Positions 11,211-22,613 of a DNA stretch of 64,000 nt are shown piece after piece. Origin of the DNA: Blastobasis lacticolella (Eukaryota > Arthropoda > Insecta > Lepidoptera > Blastobasidae); NCBI GenBank assembly GCA_905147135.1, contig LR990048.1, forward strand, positions 12,880,563 through 12,944,562. Direction: 5' to 3'. The position numbers were made by a program, and so were the translations under genes. Each line of letters opens with the position of its first letter. The stretch's first letter is position 1. A model generated the notes under the pieces. The model had not been told where the DNA came from, did not search any database, and worked only from the letters and a program-made list of their open reading frames with translations.

Positions 11211-14200
11211 CTAGTGTGTTCATATGTGGTGTAGAGGTTCAAGGAAAATCGGGGAGTAATGAGTTAAATCTGTTTTTAAAAGGAAATCTCAGGTTCACGT
11301 ATATAATTTGGAGTATTCAAATCTATAGGGCCTGGCTCCTCGCCTTATTCGCGACAACGACTCGTCGAGCAACACGGCCGGAGCCCATGTTAAAAAATGT
11401 AATGCTTAAAATGCCATGCCTGTGAAAATTAGTTTCATAAAGTCGTTGGATTTATTTCCGGGAATATCGCAATACACGCTGTAGAGGCTTTATTTAGGTC
11501 GGAAGCGTTATACATTTTTTCCGACATCGTGTATCGGACGTAGTTCGAATCTGGCTAAATAACAAGTTGACTATCTCAGAATCTGTATTCCTGAGAATCT
11601 GTCCTACAACGCCGAGGGCCTCAATGGGTAGGTATTTATAAATAAAATTTCGTTATTTAGGTGGAAAATCTGAATTCACGTATATATAGCATATTGGTAA
11701 TAGCCCGACTTCACCGCACCCAGTTCACCGCACACATATCATATCGGTAGCGTTTCACAATGCAACGCCTGAATGTTCCTCCTAAATCTGGGAAAAAACT
11801 ATGTCGACAAACACGGAAAAATAGCCGATAGCAAGCAAACAGAGATGTGCTCACAAAATATTGACTATCAATTACAAGGCACAACAAGTCATCGTATACG
11901 ACACCAGACGGCGAGCCGTTCTCATAGCGAGCAAACGGACGGTGTTGACCGTGCGCGTTTCATCGGGACTCAGTCACAGTTTCCCATAAACTCTGTAAAA
12001 TACTCCGGTGTTTGTCGTGAGGGGCAAACTGGCAGCGCAAACAAGTGCCCAGTGGGCTGCCCTCAAATCTTTTAAGTAGGCAGCGCGGGTCAATATTGTT
12101 GTTAATAATTTAGGCCGCCGCGGTTCCCACGGCCACGTAATGGAGAGGGATTGGTTACAGATCACACCCCGATGTAACACCGAACTCTTTGTTTGGGATT
12201 GTGTATCTATCGATGGGCGCAAGGGTCACTTTTTCTAATAGGCTCCGTTGTTTAATTGCTCAAGTTCAATTGTAAAACGGACTTTCGAAAACGCTGTGTT
12301 TGACTGCTCAAACAATATAAAGTCCAATAATAGAAGCAAAAAGTTGGTCAATGGATGGATTAACAATGCAACAAGCAAACAAAAGCTAATTATGTTGTGA
12401 TGCAACGTTAATGCCCGGTAAATGTATAGACAAAGTGGGACAAAAACTCGCGATAAACAGTGGAAAGCACAACGAACATCACAATGTCCTGCTTAGATTG
12501 TTTATAAATTGGTTATACAACGACGATAAAGTAAGTAATGGATCATTTGTCGACACTGAACTTTACACGTACTTACTTGCTGTAGCTACATAGTAACCGT
12601 TCGGGATTAAGCAATTTCATATTCTCACCGCGTTACATATTTCCTGAGCAAACAAACGGGTAAGCAAAAACACTACTTACAAGCTTCAGTAGAATCGTTA
12701 TAAGGGTGTGAAATGACCGGCGCCACTGGGTGTGAATTGCAAATACCGGTAAAGAAAACATTCCCACGTAACTCCGTTTATGTTTGCAATGCGGAAAAAA
12801 TTAATAAGCACAATTCTAGGATGAACTTTAAAGTTGTTATTTTATGTTTCTGCATTTGCAGGTTAATTAGCGTTGCTATAGACCATTAGGTCCTAATACC
12901 GATTTTTTAATGACCGTCATAATAATATCTGTCTAGAAACAGCCTATTCATTTTGGCTGACCTCGAAGGAGGTATTTTGGTCTATAATTATACGATTTAA
13001 AATTAGATATTTCATTTTTATTTAAAGAATTTCGAATACATTCGTGAAATTGGGACGTATATAAGCAGTAATGGATAGAAATTTCTAAGTATGATTCGAG
13101 AGCCAATGCCTTAGTAACGACGTGATAATTAAGCAAAATGGAGGTGAAAAGAGCAGGAAAGTGGATCCCAGCAGAGCAAAACCCTCAAGATGAGGAATAT
13201 TTTATTGCGCTTTTTTTGCCTTTTGCACCAACACCAATCTTATATGAAAACAAGTAAGCCACTCTTAATTTTATAACACCGATTCCGACCGCTTAGGAAT
13301 ATCTTAAGGCTTCTACTTAAGTCTCGCTTAAGTTTAGTGCAATCAAGCATTTGTCTAAGTACTATTTTAAGAATTAACCAGGGTAAATTATCATTGATTA
13401 ATTTTTGACGGCATAAACGAAATTTCCGCGTCAAAGTCGCGGCAAAGCTAGTCATAATGTAAATTCAGTAGAGACCACGCAATGTTACTAGAGAAACGGT
13501 GGAAGTGATCCAGTTTCGCGGGCCGCGGTAACAGTGCGCTAAGTGCATTGTTTAACATCAATAGCGTAGTGATGTAACGCTGGAGGCCATAATTTGCCGC
13601 AAGGCTGGCGCTCTGTTTGGACAACACGAATAAGTGCAAAAAACTAGGCCGATGGAGGTGAGAATTTCGGCTTTTTCGGTACATGTTAAGTTCTATTGAT
13701 GAGCAACTCATACAACGTTTGAACGAAATTTAATTGGTCATTATGGTGCTTTATATCCGAGAAGAATGTGCCTAATCTGTGCAAATAAATCGATGTGGGT
13801 ATGCTGCCTATGGCCGTCGAAACGATTGGACGAATTTGGTAGAAAATTTCGGGCAAACTTTAGATTAGCCCAGCGTGATCCTTTAGAGAGATCCTTATGA
13901 AATTTGGTCCCCAAAACGACGCGAGCTTCAGCCACAACACACGCTACGTCAATGTTAATGCAATTGTGGTCAATGGTCGAAATTTTGTGAATTACTATGA
14001 TGGCACATTGATGACCAACGAATCCAACAATTTATGTAATGATTTCCGTAAAGGGCTCGCCGTAATGCCGTTACCGAAAGCCGTGAATGGACGACAAAGA
14101 GCGTCGCTCCAAACGCATCGAAACAATGAAGCGTCCCCCTCCCATACCTTCGCTCACCGCCTGATAGAGATGGGAAACTCGGCAAAATTATTTATATAAG

Positions 14201-14439
14201 ATCTGTGGTTGACCATATCAAAAGTTGATAACTCAAATTAAATAAGGAGCGAGCGCACCGTCCTCAGTTTTGGGTTATGTGTGGCTGATAAAACCTTGGG
14301 TGATTGTAATAAAAGTAACTTAAATTAGGGCATGAAATTCTTGTTTAAAACGAAAAATCTTCCAAATTTTTAAATTCAGTAACTCAAACTTCAACTTCGA
14401 AAGTATTTGAATTAATTTTGTATTTCCTCTATAATGATG
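11211..14439. other. Unique sequence, no gene recognised
   Basis: Over 3.2 kb there are open frames of 60-100 codons on both strands, including opposed frames at 13450-14200. Their translations contain no motif I recognise and they overlap in antiphase. A degenerate transposon origin for 13440-14200 is possible but not supported. No family member shared with the rest of the window was found. Confidence 0.5.
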
Positions 14440-14527
14440 ACTTCGCGGACCACTTCGGGTGTCTCGCCGTAGAGGACCACCGGTGTTCCGTAACACCGGT
14501 GGTCCGACCACCGGTTAAGAACCACTG
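14440..14527 (+). mobile_element. hAT transposon terminal fragment
   Basis: The stretch ends accggttaagaaccactg. Its reverse complement begins CAGTGGTTCTTAACC, the classic terminal motif of hAT elements. Inside lies a GC-rich hairpin in which accaccggtgt pairs with acaccggtggt (14478-14505), as often seen near hAT ends. No matching left end was found upstream, so this is a solo or truncated end. Confidence 0.65.
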
Positions 14528-14783
14528 CCTTAGGTCAACACAGTAAAATAATTCTACGTAGCTGCTACGCCAGCTCTTTCAGTTCAATCGCAATTGCGCC
14601 ATTGCGTAGCAGAATGGAAAGCGCCGAGTGCGATATGATCTCTAAAGCGGCGATTCGTAACTAAAGACTCAATAAATTTTTTAACTGACTTCAAAAAAGG
14701 AGGATGTTCTATGCCCGCCTTAAAAATAAATTATACCTAACTTCTCTTGTATAATCTTGTATATACTCATTTATTAGGATTTT

Positions 14784-15035
14784 AGGCGAGAGGTACCGAT
14801 TTCGATCCCCAGTGTCGCCATGTACCAATGACTTTTCTGAGTTAATTATATTAGTTAAACACTAAAGGCAGCGCCATATTCGTGTGATGGGAAGCCATGC
14901 CACGTTACACGACCTTAACTATACCTACTAATCTTTACGTAGTATCAAATAAAGTCGATATCGGATGCGCGAGCGACCCGACCCGTCATCGAATGAGGCG
15001 CTGCCTTAACCGATGCTCTTACAGCGGAAACAGTC
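14784..15035 (+). mobile_element. SINE C copy interrupted by a MITE
   Basis: The 3' half of the tRNA-like head survives (gcgagaggtaccgat, then box B-like ttcgatcccc), followed by the family linker tgtaccaatgact. The copy is then split at 14866-15006 by a short inverted-repeat element and resumes with ccgatgctcttac. It fades out near 15035. Confidence 0.75.
14866..15006. mobile_element. 141-bp MITE with TAA target duplication
   Basis: The terminal inverted repeats are aggcagcgcc at 14866 and ggcgctgcct ending at 15006; beyond these the left arm catattcg pairs loosely with cgaatgag. It is flanked on both sides by TAA (14863-14865 and 15007-15009). Removing the element plus one TAA restores the SINE C order seen in intact copies (…ctaaccgatgctc). 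A 3-bp TAA/TTA duplication is typical of PIF/Harbinger elements, so that superfamily is inferred. No coding capacity. Confidence 0.8.
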
Positions 15036-15459
15036 ACTGAATTCACGCGATTTTAATATGTAATCATAAAATTTTATTAAAATTCAAATTACGAACGGGT
15101 TTGAGATTAACTATCTAACTGAAACGTAAATAAGCCATAACTATTCAATTGTAATTGTAAATTACAGCGTTTACCTTTATCTTGAAATACCACGTAGAAG
15201 TGTCATTGTGATAACAGCAGCTACATACTCCACTGTGCCATCACTACATTTCGAGTCAATACATGCAGTGAGTCAACTCATCTCAACAGAACTGAGTTAG
15301 CGCGTGCCACCCCTAGCGGCCGCGACACGGCGCGTGCGCAGGGTACGCGAGTGTAACAAATTGTTTCACACCCGCTGATGATGATAACAAGTGCATTTTG
15401 GAAATTGGACCGTCATCGGGCTATTCGTGTTTTCTGTGAATCAAATAATAAAAATATAA
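15036..15459. other. Intergenic sequence, small GC patch
   Basis: A GC-rich patch lies at 15298-15350. Nothing else was recognised. Confidence 0.5.
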
Positions 15460-15780
15460 TAATAGACTAGCGTTTTTGCCCGCGACTTTATTCGTATAAA
15501 ATTCGGATACCTACGTTCGGGAGCCATTCCCGTGGGAACCACATTGAATTTCGGGAAAAACTATAGCCTATGTTAAATACTTGCTGGTAATGTACTCGGG
15601 GAAATATATGGCAGGCCGCAAGCTTGTTTGCCACCTTAGTGGTAGAAAAAAAACCTTCCTCTTGAGTCACTCTATATATTGATGAAATTGTAGTTAAAAA
15701 GATCTAAACGTAAATACATACAGATGGAAAGACGGTGGGACACGACTTTGTTTTATAATATGTATATTATATACTTATAG
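15460..15780 (+). mobile_element. LINE G 3'-region composite
   Basis: It starts gactagcgtttttgcccg followed by a GCGACTT-type motif, then ccgtgggaaccacattg and aaaaactatagcctatg. It ends with the block aaaagatctaaacgtaaat and gggacacgactttgtttt. This order is typical of a common lepidopteran RTE-like 3' region, by memory. It is interrupted at 15609-15655 by a LINE D end. No coding. Confidence 0.6.
15609..15655 (+). mobile_element. LINE D 3' end nested in LINE G
   Basis: The stretch ggcaggccgcaagcttg, tttgccaccttagtgg ending in an A run (gtagaaaaaaaacc) matches the LINE D type end. It splits the two halves of a LINE G copy, so it inserted after that copy. No clear target duplication was seen. 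Confidence 0.6.
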
Positions 15781-16256
15781 GTACCATTTCTTGCTGATGT
15801 TCAAACTTATTATTAGACGCTAGTACCTAATGCTTTACTCAGATTTATGCAACCACTTCATTATATTGTGTTGTTAGCTCTTTACACCCCGTCTCTATGT
15901 ATACACGGGAATTGGGTAAATTAGTTATTAGGTATGTTAACCAACCGCGGCATCATGTGCGGTGTTGTTAGATTACCTTTATTTACGCTCAAGATAGAGC
16001 TACGCAGTTCACTTTTCAATTGCACTGACACTTAAGGGTTGGTGTTGTGGTTGTGCGTCCATAAGGACCACGTCTGAGCTCTCCCCTGTATCCACACACC
16101 ATCTTCGTCTCATCCTGCACCAATTTAGGTAATTATACTTTTATAATTGAAGAGTAAAATTAATATAAAAGGTTATAGTTATGTAGTAAATTACTAGCTG
16201 TTCAGGGCCGTAGCAAATGGAACAATGTTGTTAACTCAGCCTCTTTCCTTTGTCTT
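15781..16256. other. Intergenic sequence, nothing recognised
   Basis: No gene or repeat was recognised. Confidence 0.55.
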
Positions 16257-16332
16257 GTACATGGCGGAATGGAACCCGATACCTCTCGCTTACGAGTCGA
16301 AGCTGCTAGCCAATACGCCACCGACGCTCTGT
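16257..16332 (-). mobile_element. SINE C head fragment
   Basis: In antisense this is a tRNA-like head: the minus strand begins GAGCGTCGGTGGCGTATTGG, carries GTAAGCGAGAGGTATCGG, and has the box B-like GGTTCCATTCC. No SINE C body follows, so it is a truncated copy directly upstream of a SINE A copy. An independent tRNA gene is unlikely because the same head recurs attached to SINE C bodies elsewhere. Confidence 0.7.
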
Positions 16333-16355
16333 AGGTATAAGTATGTGTACCTATG

Positions 16356-16620
16356 TCATCATCATCATAATAACCCGTTACAGTACACTGCAGGACTTAG
16401 GGCCTCTCCCACGAAAGAGGAGGTTATTGCCATAATCTCCATGCTTGGCAGGCGGGTTGGAAATCACAGTGTTTAAATATAACAATGGAAAATGCTGCTG
16501 CCCATTTTCCAGGCTACGGAGACTCTTGATCTTTTGTCTCGAAAACATTAGTCGCCTTGTACGACGCCCATGAGTGTAAGGGGTTGGTGCTATTCTACTT
16601 TGCCGGACACCACACGGCCA
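16356..16620 (-). mobile_element. SINE A copy 3
   Basis: It begins catcatcatcataataacc and contains all core blocks (cctctcccacgaaagagg, cttggcaggcgggttgg, gctgctgcccattttcc, tgtctcgaaaacattag). It ends gccggacaccacacggcca. The open frame running through its start is a shadow of the repeat. Confidence 0.85.
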
Positions 16621-17310
16621 GTACCTATGTACCTACTTAAAAATATTAAAAATTAAGTTAGGTAGTTTTATTGTAAAATGTTATGTTTATTGTAAAGTCT
16701 AATAGATACCTGTGTTGTAAAAGTCTAATACATATTGAATTTTGAACTCATTCGACTGTTTAGGAAACAGGCACCCCGCTCTTGAACAGTAATATGTTCC
16801 TAGAATATGAGTCAATTCGTGCGTATTCGTGTAGTTCTGTCATAAATCCGAGGGTATTTACTACATCCTAAAAGCTCATTGATGAATGGACGGTGAGTCA
16901 TGCGCGCGCAGGACAGACTGCAAGTAGTGACGCGTAAGTGTTAGGGTTGTCGCGCGCTGATTTCAAAAATAGTATCTATCTACAAAACTTTAGTAGCAAA
17001 GTATCAAAAAATATTATTAGTAAAAAAAAAACAATACACAAGTAAATCTAGTTTCCCAATATGTTATAGGCATTAGGAGCAATTTTGGTCAACTTTTAAG
17101 AGGGAATGTTGTTTAAAGTTGAATTCTAAAGAATTTCTAGGGTCTTATTTTAAATTTTAATGCAGTAGTATGCAACAGACAGTAAAGGTCAAACACACAC
17201 CTTTGTTATAGTTTTGATTTTCTGACATTTTGCGTGTGACACCAATTAGGTAGTATTTTGTTGGTTAATCTGTAAATTTTTTATCTTCACGTTTTTAGGG
17301 CTTTTTTATA
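16621..17310. other. AT-rich intergenic sequence, nothing recognised
   Basis: No gene or repeat was recognised. Confidence 0.55.
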
Positions 17311-17346
17311 CCTCCAAGGTGGCAAACAAGTTTACGGCCTGCACTG
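17311..17346 (-). mobile_element. LINE D 3'-end fragment, very short
   Basis: ctccaaggtggcaaacaag followed by tttacggcctgcac matches the antisense LINE D end (compare 21800 and 56835). It is only about 36 bp. Confidence 0.5.
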
Positions 17347-17789
17347 TTTTTGATAGATTTTCCATTCCATACAAATAATTTTTAATTTAACAGGGTACAA
17401 TTCTAATTTGTGATACTAACTGTAATACTACGAACTTGAAGAAAAAAACCTCGTGTCTTTTGTTAATTTCCCATTAAAGCTACTTAATATTTTAGGGCTA
17501 TTTCCAAACAATATTTTCCTGAACTAAGTTTGTTGTGAAAATCAATCACAAAAGTACAAATGCTACTAATTACTAATACCTCTTCCAGTGTCAAGCATTG
17601 TGAATGAACTGCAATATAAGATCCATTCGTTAACAATAAAAATGTACTGCATTTTATTTTTGTACTTCACAATGTCCCACCTCTATTGATTTAAGAAATG
17701 ACATCTGATAGAGTTCTAAGAGAAACTGAGGTAAAATTAAAAAAAAATCTTACCTATATTTTTACTGATAAGCATGTTAGCAACCCTAC
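17347..17789. other. AT-rich intergenic sequence, nothing recognised
   Basis: No supportable feature. Confidence 0.55.
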
Positions 17790-17930
17790 CGGCCTGCGCA
17801 AGCGCTTCGCCGGAAGGCCGGGCGCGTGACTGACATCGTCGCGCGGATGTCGCTCTGTATTGTGCGCTATACTGCCATACTACACCCGCCGCGCGGTCAA
17901 TGCAGATGCACCTGCGGCTTGCAGTACAGA
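17790..17930. other. GC-rich block
   Basis: Dense CpG (cgcgcggatgtcgctc and neighbours) against AT-rich flanks, without a plausible coding frame. Possible regulatory or conserved non-coding element. Confidence 0.3.
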
Positions 17931-19450
17931 CTATACGGTGGTTTCAGAGACTTCGAGATTACAGCTGTTTGAATGAATTAATTTTTAGGTGTCATTGATT
18001 GGTATAATTATTTTATTACCAGATAAGTTGCTTTAGGATACCTGACTGACTGCTTTTTGTTTATTACTAAACTGCTGCATATTACCCACTCGTAATTTAG
18101 TGACGGCAATATTGATGAATACAAATCCCGGATATGATTTTTCAATATATCTAATAAAGAACCTTTAGAAAGCGTAACCAATTTATTAACCCGCCTTCAA
18201 TTTTGATTCCATTCCATTTCAACGTTTCAAAGTATTTTAGAAACAGTTCCATTGAATCGCTTGACAAAAGTACAAAGCTATTCTATGATATTGTTGTCAA
18301 TCACTTTACTAAATTGGAAAGGGCAGCCGATCGCTCGGACGTGACGGCACTGCCGTATCGCGGATATTATGGATTCATTCACTCTGCGCCGTACAATGAC
18401 ACCCAGCCTACCTATTTTTATTTCGAATTGGAAAAAAAATCTCTTTCATTCAGCATTTACGGCGTTGTTTACATTTCACAAGCTCGTAGTAGAGAACAAT
18501 GAGCGCGGTAAACGAAACGTAACGTCCTCGGGTGTTCGCCGCTTTGTTTACAATGGTTTGGACGCGATACGGGACGTGAGAATGTTGTTGAGGCGGACTT
18601 TATCCCGAAGGTGCGTCGCTACGTGCCTGGCACAAAGACACCAACTGATAGACAAACCTCTCCTTACATTTAGTGAAGGACGAACGTAAGTACGTCACGA
18701 TACGGTTTCGGTTTAATTAAATCTACATAGGCTACAATACCGCGTAAAATACGCAAGTGACTGATTTCCGCATTGTGTGGTTTCTGTATCCTGCTGCGTT
18801 TACTTAACCTTGCGTATCTACTTTTACATTGTTCTGCAAACATTAAAATAAGTAAAAAATACGCAAAGAAAGTGGTTTCTTATGGAATTTCAATTAGGCC
18901 GTGATTGCACATAATATAGGTGTTACCCACTCACGTAAATAACAATGACGGAAACATTGACATTCGCTTCTCATACCTAAAAAAAAGTAGGTACATTTAC
19001 CAAATCATCACGGTTTGGTACATTCGGTATATAAATATACCCATACCGATAACGAACATCGTCCCATCCCTAGCCGCTTGTTTATCGTGGAGGCGGCAAA
19101 GCGGAGGTGTCGTAAACAGGCCCGGGCCCCGCGCTGCGCCCTGTGTGCCTACTAAGCCGCCGCACTTGCATACAATCACGTAATGACTCCACTATGACAA
19201 AATGCAATTATTGTTTTGTCCGCACCGTGGGAAAGTATTTCGGACTTCCACCCAGTTTTTTGACGTTTCCTGTGCACAAACAATAAGGGCTCGTCAATTG
19301 TTTGTGCGATTTCGACACAGGTGTGTATTGTCATTAGTCTCGTTTATGAGCACGGAGTTGTATTTTCTATGGCAATATACGTTTTCTTTTATATTAGACT
19401 AGCCGGGCAATTGATCGCCATCTTACCTGGTTTCGTGGAAAAACGTACAA
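17931..19450. other. Intergenic sequence, no gene recognised
   Basis: Overlapping plus-strand frames of about 100 codons at 18200-18690 show no recognisable motif and give different proteins in each frame. GC-rich patches lie at about 18320-18365 and 19075-19150. Confidence 0.5.
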
Positions 19451-19454
19451 AGAA

Positions 19455-19758
19455 AATAATTTGTGACCCACAATCAGGCTGTCAGTCTTCTACGGTTTGC
19501 ATTTCGGAGAGTTTGCGAAGCAGTTGCACGACGTCATTACGCCGCCCCATCTCGCCGGAGATGCGATTCGAGCGAACACTTCATCCTTATGTCGTGGATT
19601 TTCCAGCTATTCCAGCTAAAGAATGGAACACGCAGCCTGCGAGTGTGCTCCCTGATTATTATATTCTGGACGCCTCCAAAGTTAGAGTGTTCCTCGACAC
19701 ACATGCTCCCATCTTCGACCTCACCAAATGCCACGGCGATCCAATGCCAATCAAGTAG
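19455..19758 (+). pseudogene. LINE reverse-transcriptase ORF C-terminal relic
   Basis: The open frame at the 3' side reads HPYVVDFP, then EWNTQPASVLPDYY and SKVRVFLDTHAP. This resembles the C-terminal tail common in Jockey/CR1-group LINE ORF2 proteins: HPYVVD, then WNxLPxxVFPxxYxLxxFKxRV. Just upstream, another frame (SLLRFAFRRVC and on) resembles the preceding part of that tail, so a frameshift and a small internal deletion are inferred. There is no polymerase core. The stop lies where a MITE begins (19755-20011). A host gene is unlikely. Clade assignment is by motif memory. Confidence 0.55.
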
Positions 19759-20011
19759 AGCTCGTCTAGTCTAAAATGACGCGCCCCACTACTTAGTTAG
19801 TTGATTTCGATGTGTGAGTGCAAATATTGATAACGACACTTCATCTGTGTGGGAGCTAATGAACGACGCGTGCTCCTACGTTTGAATCTTACCGGCAACT
19901 GAATGACCAATTACAACGAGATTTGTGTATGTTTTGCGTCCATATTTTAAACTGGCTTGTGTGCGTTAATGCGATAGTGGGGCGCGTCATTTTAGATTAG
20001 ACGGGCTCTAC
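19755..20011. mobile_element. TIR MITE, about 257 bp
   Basis: The arms are about 40 bp long. The left arm gtagagctcgtctagtc continues with taaaatgacgcgccccac. The right arm, read in reverse complement, is gtagagcccgtctaatc followed by the same taaaatgacgcgccccac. TA sits at the boundary on each side, which would fit a Tc1/mariner-type TA target, but the palindromic context (gta…tac) makes the exact edge uncertain. No coding capacity. It abuts the LINE relic. Confidence 0.8.
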
Positions 20012-20234
20012 CAAGCAACCGCCATAAATAAAACCAGGACAATACGGTAACCCTATCAACCGATGCGGTAGGCAGCGTCCGCGCATACGCGGTGATCGAT
20101 GGGAGGCGACATCCGGCGGACACGCTTCCGCCACTAGGGCCCTCCGGCCCTCCAGCTAAGCAAGTACCGGCATGGTAATGAGCTAATTGAACCAAAATGT
20201 ACGTACAGTCAACTGTAGAGTTAACTGTGGCATA

Positions 20235-20480
20235 AGTAAATATAAATATGCTTGGACAATTCACACAGCGCCATCTAGCCCCAAAGTAAGTAAAGGTATA
20301 GTTATGGGTTAGATAACTGATAAACTACGCTTTTTTTAAACATACTTATTTTACATACTTCACCCAGACCCGTAACAGAAATTAAAATTCATCAATTCAA
20401 TTTCGGCTCGGCCGGGAATCGAACCCGGGACCTCTGCGTGGCCACCGGCATTTTAACCAACTGAACCACTTAGGTCGTCA
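20235..20480 (-). mobile_element. SINE B copy 1, tRNA-derived
   Basis: On the minus strand the head has a canonical box A (TGGTTCAGTTGG) and box B (GGTTCGATTCCC), then the body with ttacgggtctgggtg and ggggctagatggcgctgtg. It ends in an AT-rich tail (tatttatatttac). The box A to box B layout is that of a tRNA Pol III promoter. This is the best-preserved head of the five copies. Confidence 0.9.
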
Positions 20481-20652
20481 ATTCATTCAAGTCAATTATA
20501 AGACATTTGTCAGCCGAAAGGATATAATGAAGGTATGATAGGGGGTCTAGAGGTAGGTACGTATATTGGTGGTAATAAAGTCTTTTGGTGTATATTGGAT
20601 GTGCGTAAGTGCAATATAAAAGTTAGGTTACTTCTGAAACCGATAAGCAGTG

Positions 20653-20896
20653 TCATCATCATCAGTCCACTGCAGCACTAAGGGCCTCTCCGACGAAAGG
20701 GGAGGTTATTGCCATAATCCCCACGGTTGGCAGACGGGTTGAAGATTGCAGTTAAATTTAACAGTGGAATCGCTGCAAGCCATTTTCCGGCCTTTGGAGA
20801 CTTTAGATCTTTTGCCTCTAAAATATAAGTCGCCTTGTACGACATCGACGAGTGTAGAGGTTGGTGCTATTCTACTCTGCCGGAGACCACGCGGCC
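20653..20896 (-). mobile_element. SINE A copy 4
   Basis: It begins catcatcatcagtccactgc and lacks the usual cagcccataa block. The middle has drifted (gttgaagattgcag). It ends gccggagaccacgcggcca. Sense minus. Confidence 0.8.
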
Positions 20897-21242
20897 AACA
20901 CAATAGTAAGTGTACCACCGCCTAATCTATTTCTGATTCTAAGCAAAACTATACAAACGTTGTCATTACCGTACGTAGTAAATGCCAAGGTCAATAAATA
21001 CTGAATAAAGTTCAGGTCAAGGACTTGTATATTTGAGTAATCATACAGTGATTGATAATACACAGACACTGCGTTAATTTCAACTGGCTACCATTATGAA
21101 TATAGGTTGAGGGAGGCCGCGACGTAGAGATAATTTGGCTAGTTTAGATAGTTCTTGTCTTCAGGAGTCTTCAACGAGTTTTATTTTTTTTATATATTTA
21201 GGTACAATTTAACGTTTTAAACTATCGCGGTTATTATTTCAC
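20897..21242. other. Intergenic sequence, nothing recognised
   Basis: No gene or repeat was recognised. Confidence 0.55.
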
Positions 21243-21352
21243 ATTTTAAGGGTATGTCGTCCCGTTACCATGATGCATGCAACTCCGTCGAAATATCAGG
21301 CTACTCGTCAACAAAGGTATGCGGTAAGCAACCCGGAACATACCCTTAAAAT
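21243..21352. repeat. 110-bp element with perfect 15-bp inverted ends
   Basis: attttaagggtatgt at 21243-21257 is exactly mirrored by acatacccttaaaat at 21338-21352. The inside carries aactccgtcgaaatatc. It may be a very short MITE or a structured fragment of a larger repeat. No target duplication was seen. Confidence 0.65.
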
Positions 21353-21794
21353 AGCTACAACTTTTAGTAATTTTTGCATTTAAAAATTAGTGTAGTCGTT
21401 ATTTATTTATTTCATAGTTACAAAAAAAAAATTTACAACAAGAAATAAAAAATAAACACTAATACTAAAATAATATTGTAACTAAATTTTAACCTGTGTT
21501 TATTAAAGTAAATTTGTGATTAAATTCAAATTTGGGAACAAATGGCGCATGAGATCCACTTCGGGTCGCTGAGCCAGCGAAGTAAGTAAATGCCCTTTAA
21601 ACCTTCCCTGATAGAGTGTCCTCTAGGCTTGGAGGATGTACTCATTGTATCCACGTTGGGTAGATATGGTCAAAGCAGGGCGTGTTGAAAATTCGTTGCA
21701 GCAAGCGCTGCTTGGCAGTTTCTAGTAACAAAACGCAACAAAACTTATAGAATACCCTAGCAAAGAGTGCAATTACAAGGATATTACTCAAGGT
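21353..21794. other. AT-rich intergenic sequence, nothing recognised
   Basis: It includes an attatttatttatttc run at about 21402 and an A run at 21423, which may be a degenerate retroposon tail. Confidence 0.5.
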
Positions 21795-22090
21795 TTTTTT
21801 TCTCACTAAGGTGGCAAGTACGCTTACGGCCTGCCTTATGGTAAGCAGTTACCGCTGCCTGGACATTTATACTGGACTCGTAATAAAGCTTTTACCGATT
21901 TCTTGAACAACTCCATGTTGTATCGCCCTATTGAAAATAAGTACTCGGCGCAAAACGCTCTTGCCCATATTCTGTTTAACGGAGGTACTATTAGTTGGTC
22001 TGAATATGTAACATCTAGGACTGGAGGAGCTTCAAGGGGCTGGCGCGATATTCTACTCAACCTGTCACCACACGGCCACCGCAAAATACT
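21795..22090 (-). mobile_element. Chimeric SINE-like element, SINE A-type head and LINE D tail
   Basis: The left end (actaaggtggcaagtacg, cttacggcctgccttatgg) is the antisense LINE D 3' end. The right end (gatattctactcaacctg, tcaccacacggccacc) matches the head of SINE A (gctattctactctgccgg, caccacacggcca). The middle is not shared with SINE A. Open frames across it are shadows. The simplest reading is a SINE with a SINE A-like 5' head and a LINE D-type 3' tail. Alternatively it is a LINE D 3' UTR that happens to contain the head sequence. Confidence 0.55.
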
Positions 22091-22613
22091 TATCCAAACC
22101 AATCAAGCTGGAAGTGCTGTAGCGAAGCATTTGACCCCTGGCGCGTGAAATTGGGGTTCCCGTTCGTAACTCTATCAAGCCGCGGCAAAGCTGCGTATAG
22201 TTCCGATGAACATCCAGCAATTACACTACGCACCTGCTCAGTCGGTGAACGAACTATGACTGATTGAGAATCGATAATACTAAGTACCTCGAACCAATAT
22301 TTACGCTACACAGGGTCTGTCTGTATGCAAAACGACACGGTCTGTTAGATCCTCTGTGTTGCTTAGGTTTCTTCGACGGTACCTACATAGATATAATTTC
22401 AAATAAGTAGTTATTATCCGTGAATTTACATTGATGTCGATAATAATAACGAAGGGAAAATGAAGAGTTTGGGGAAAAACGCGAATGGGACCAAAACTAT
22501 TAGAGAAAAATAATAATGGCTTATTCATGTATACACTCTGTTTTAGGCTTTTCGTTGACTGGTTTCAACCAAAAAGCCAAAACATGATACCTCCACCTCC
22601 TAAATGGGACACA
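22091..22613. other. Intergenic sequence, nothing recognised
   Basis: No supportable feature. Confidence 0.55.

Noticed and set aside
13440..14200. Chain of opposed frames that might be a degenerate transposase
   Set aside because: I checked the translations for mariner, Tc1 and LINE motifs and found none I could defend.
20400..20480. Possible antisense tRNA gene with good box A and box B
   Set aside because: It is the head of SINE B, which occurs with the same body four more times.
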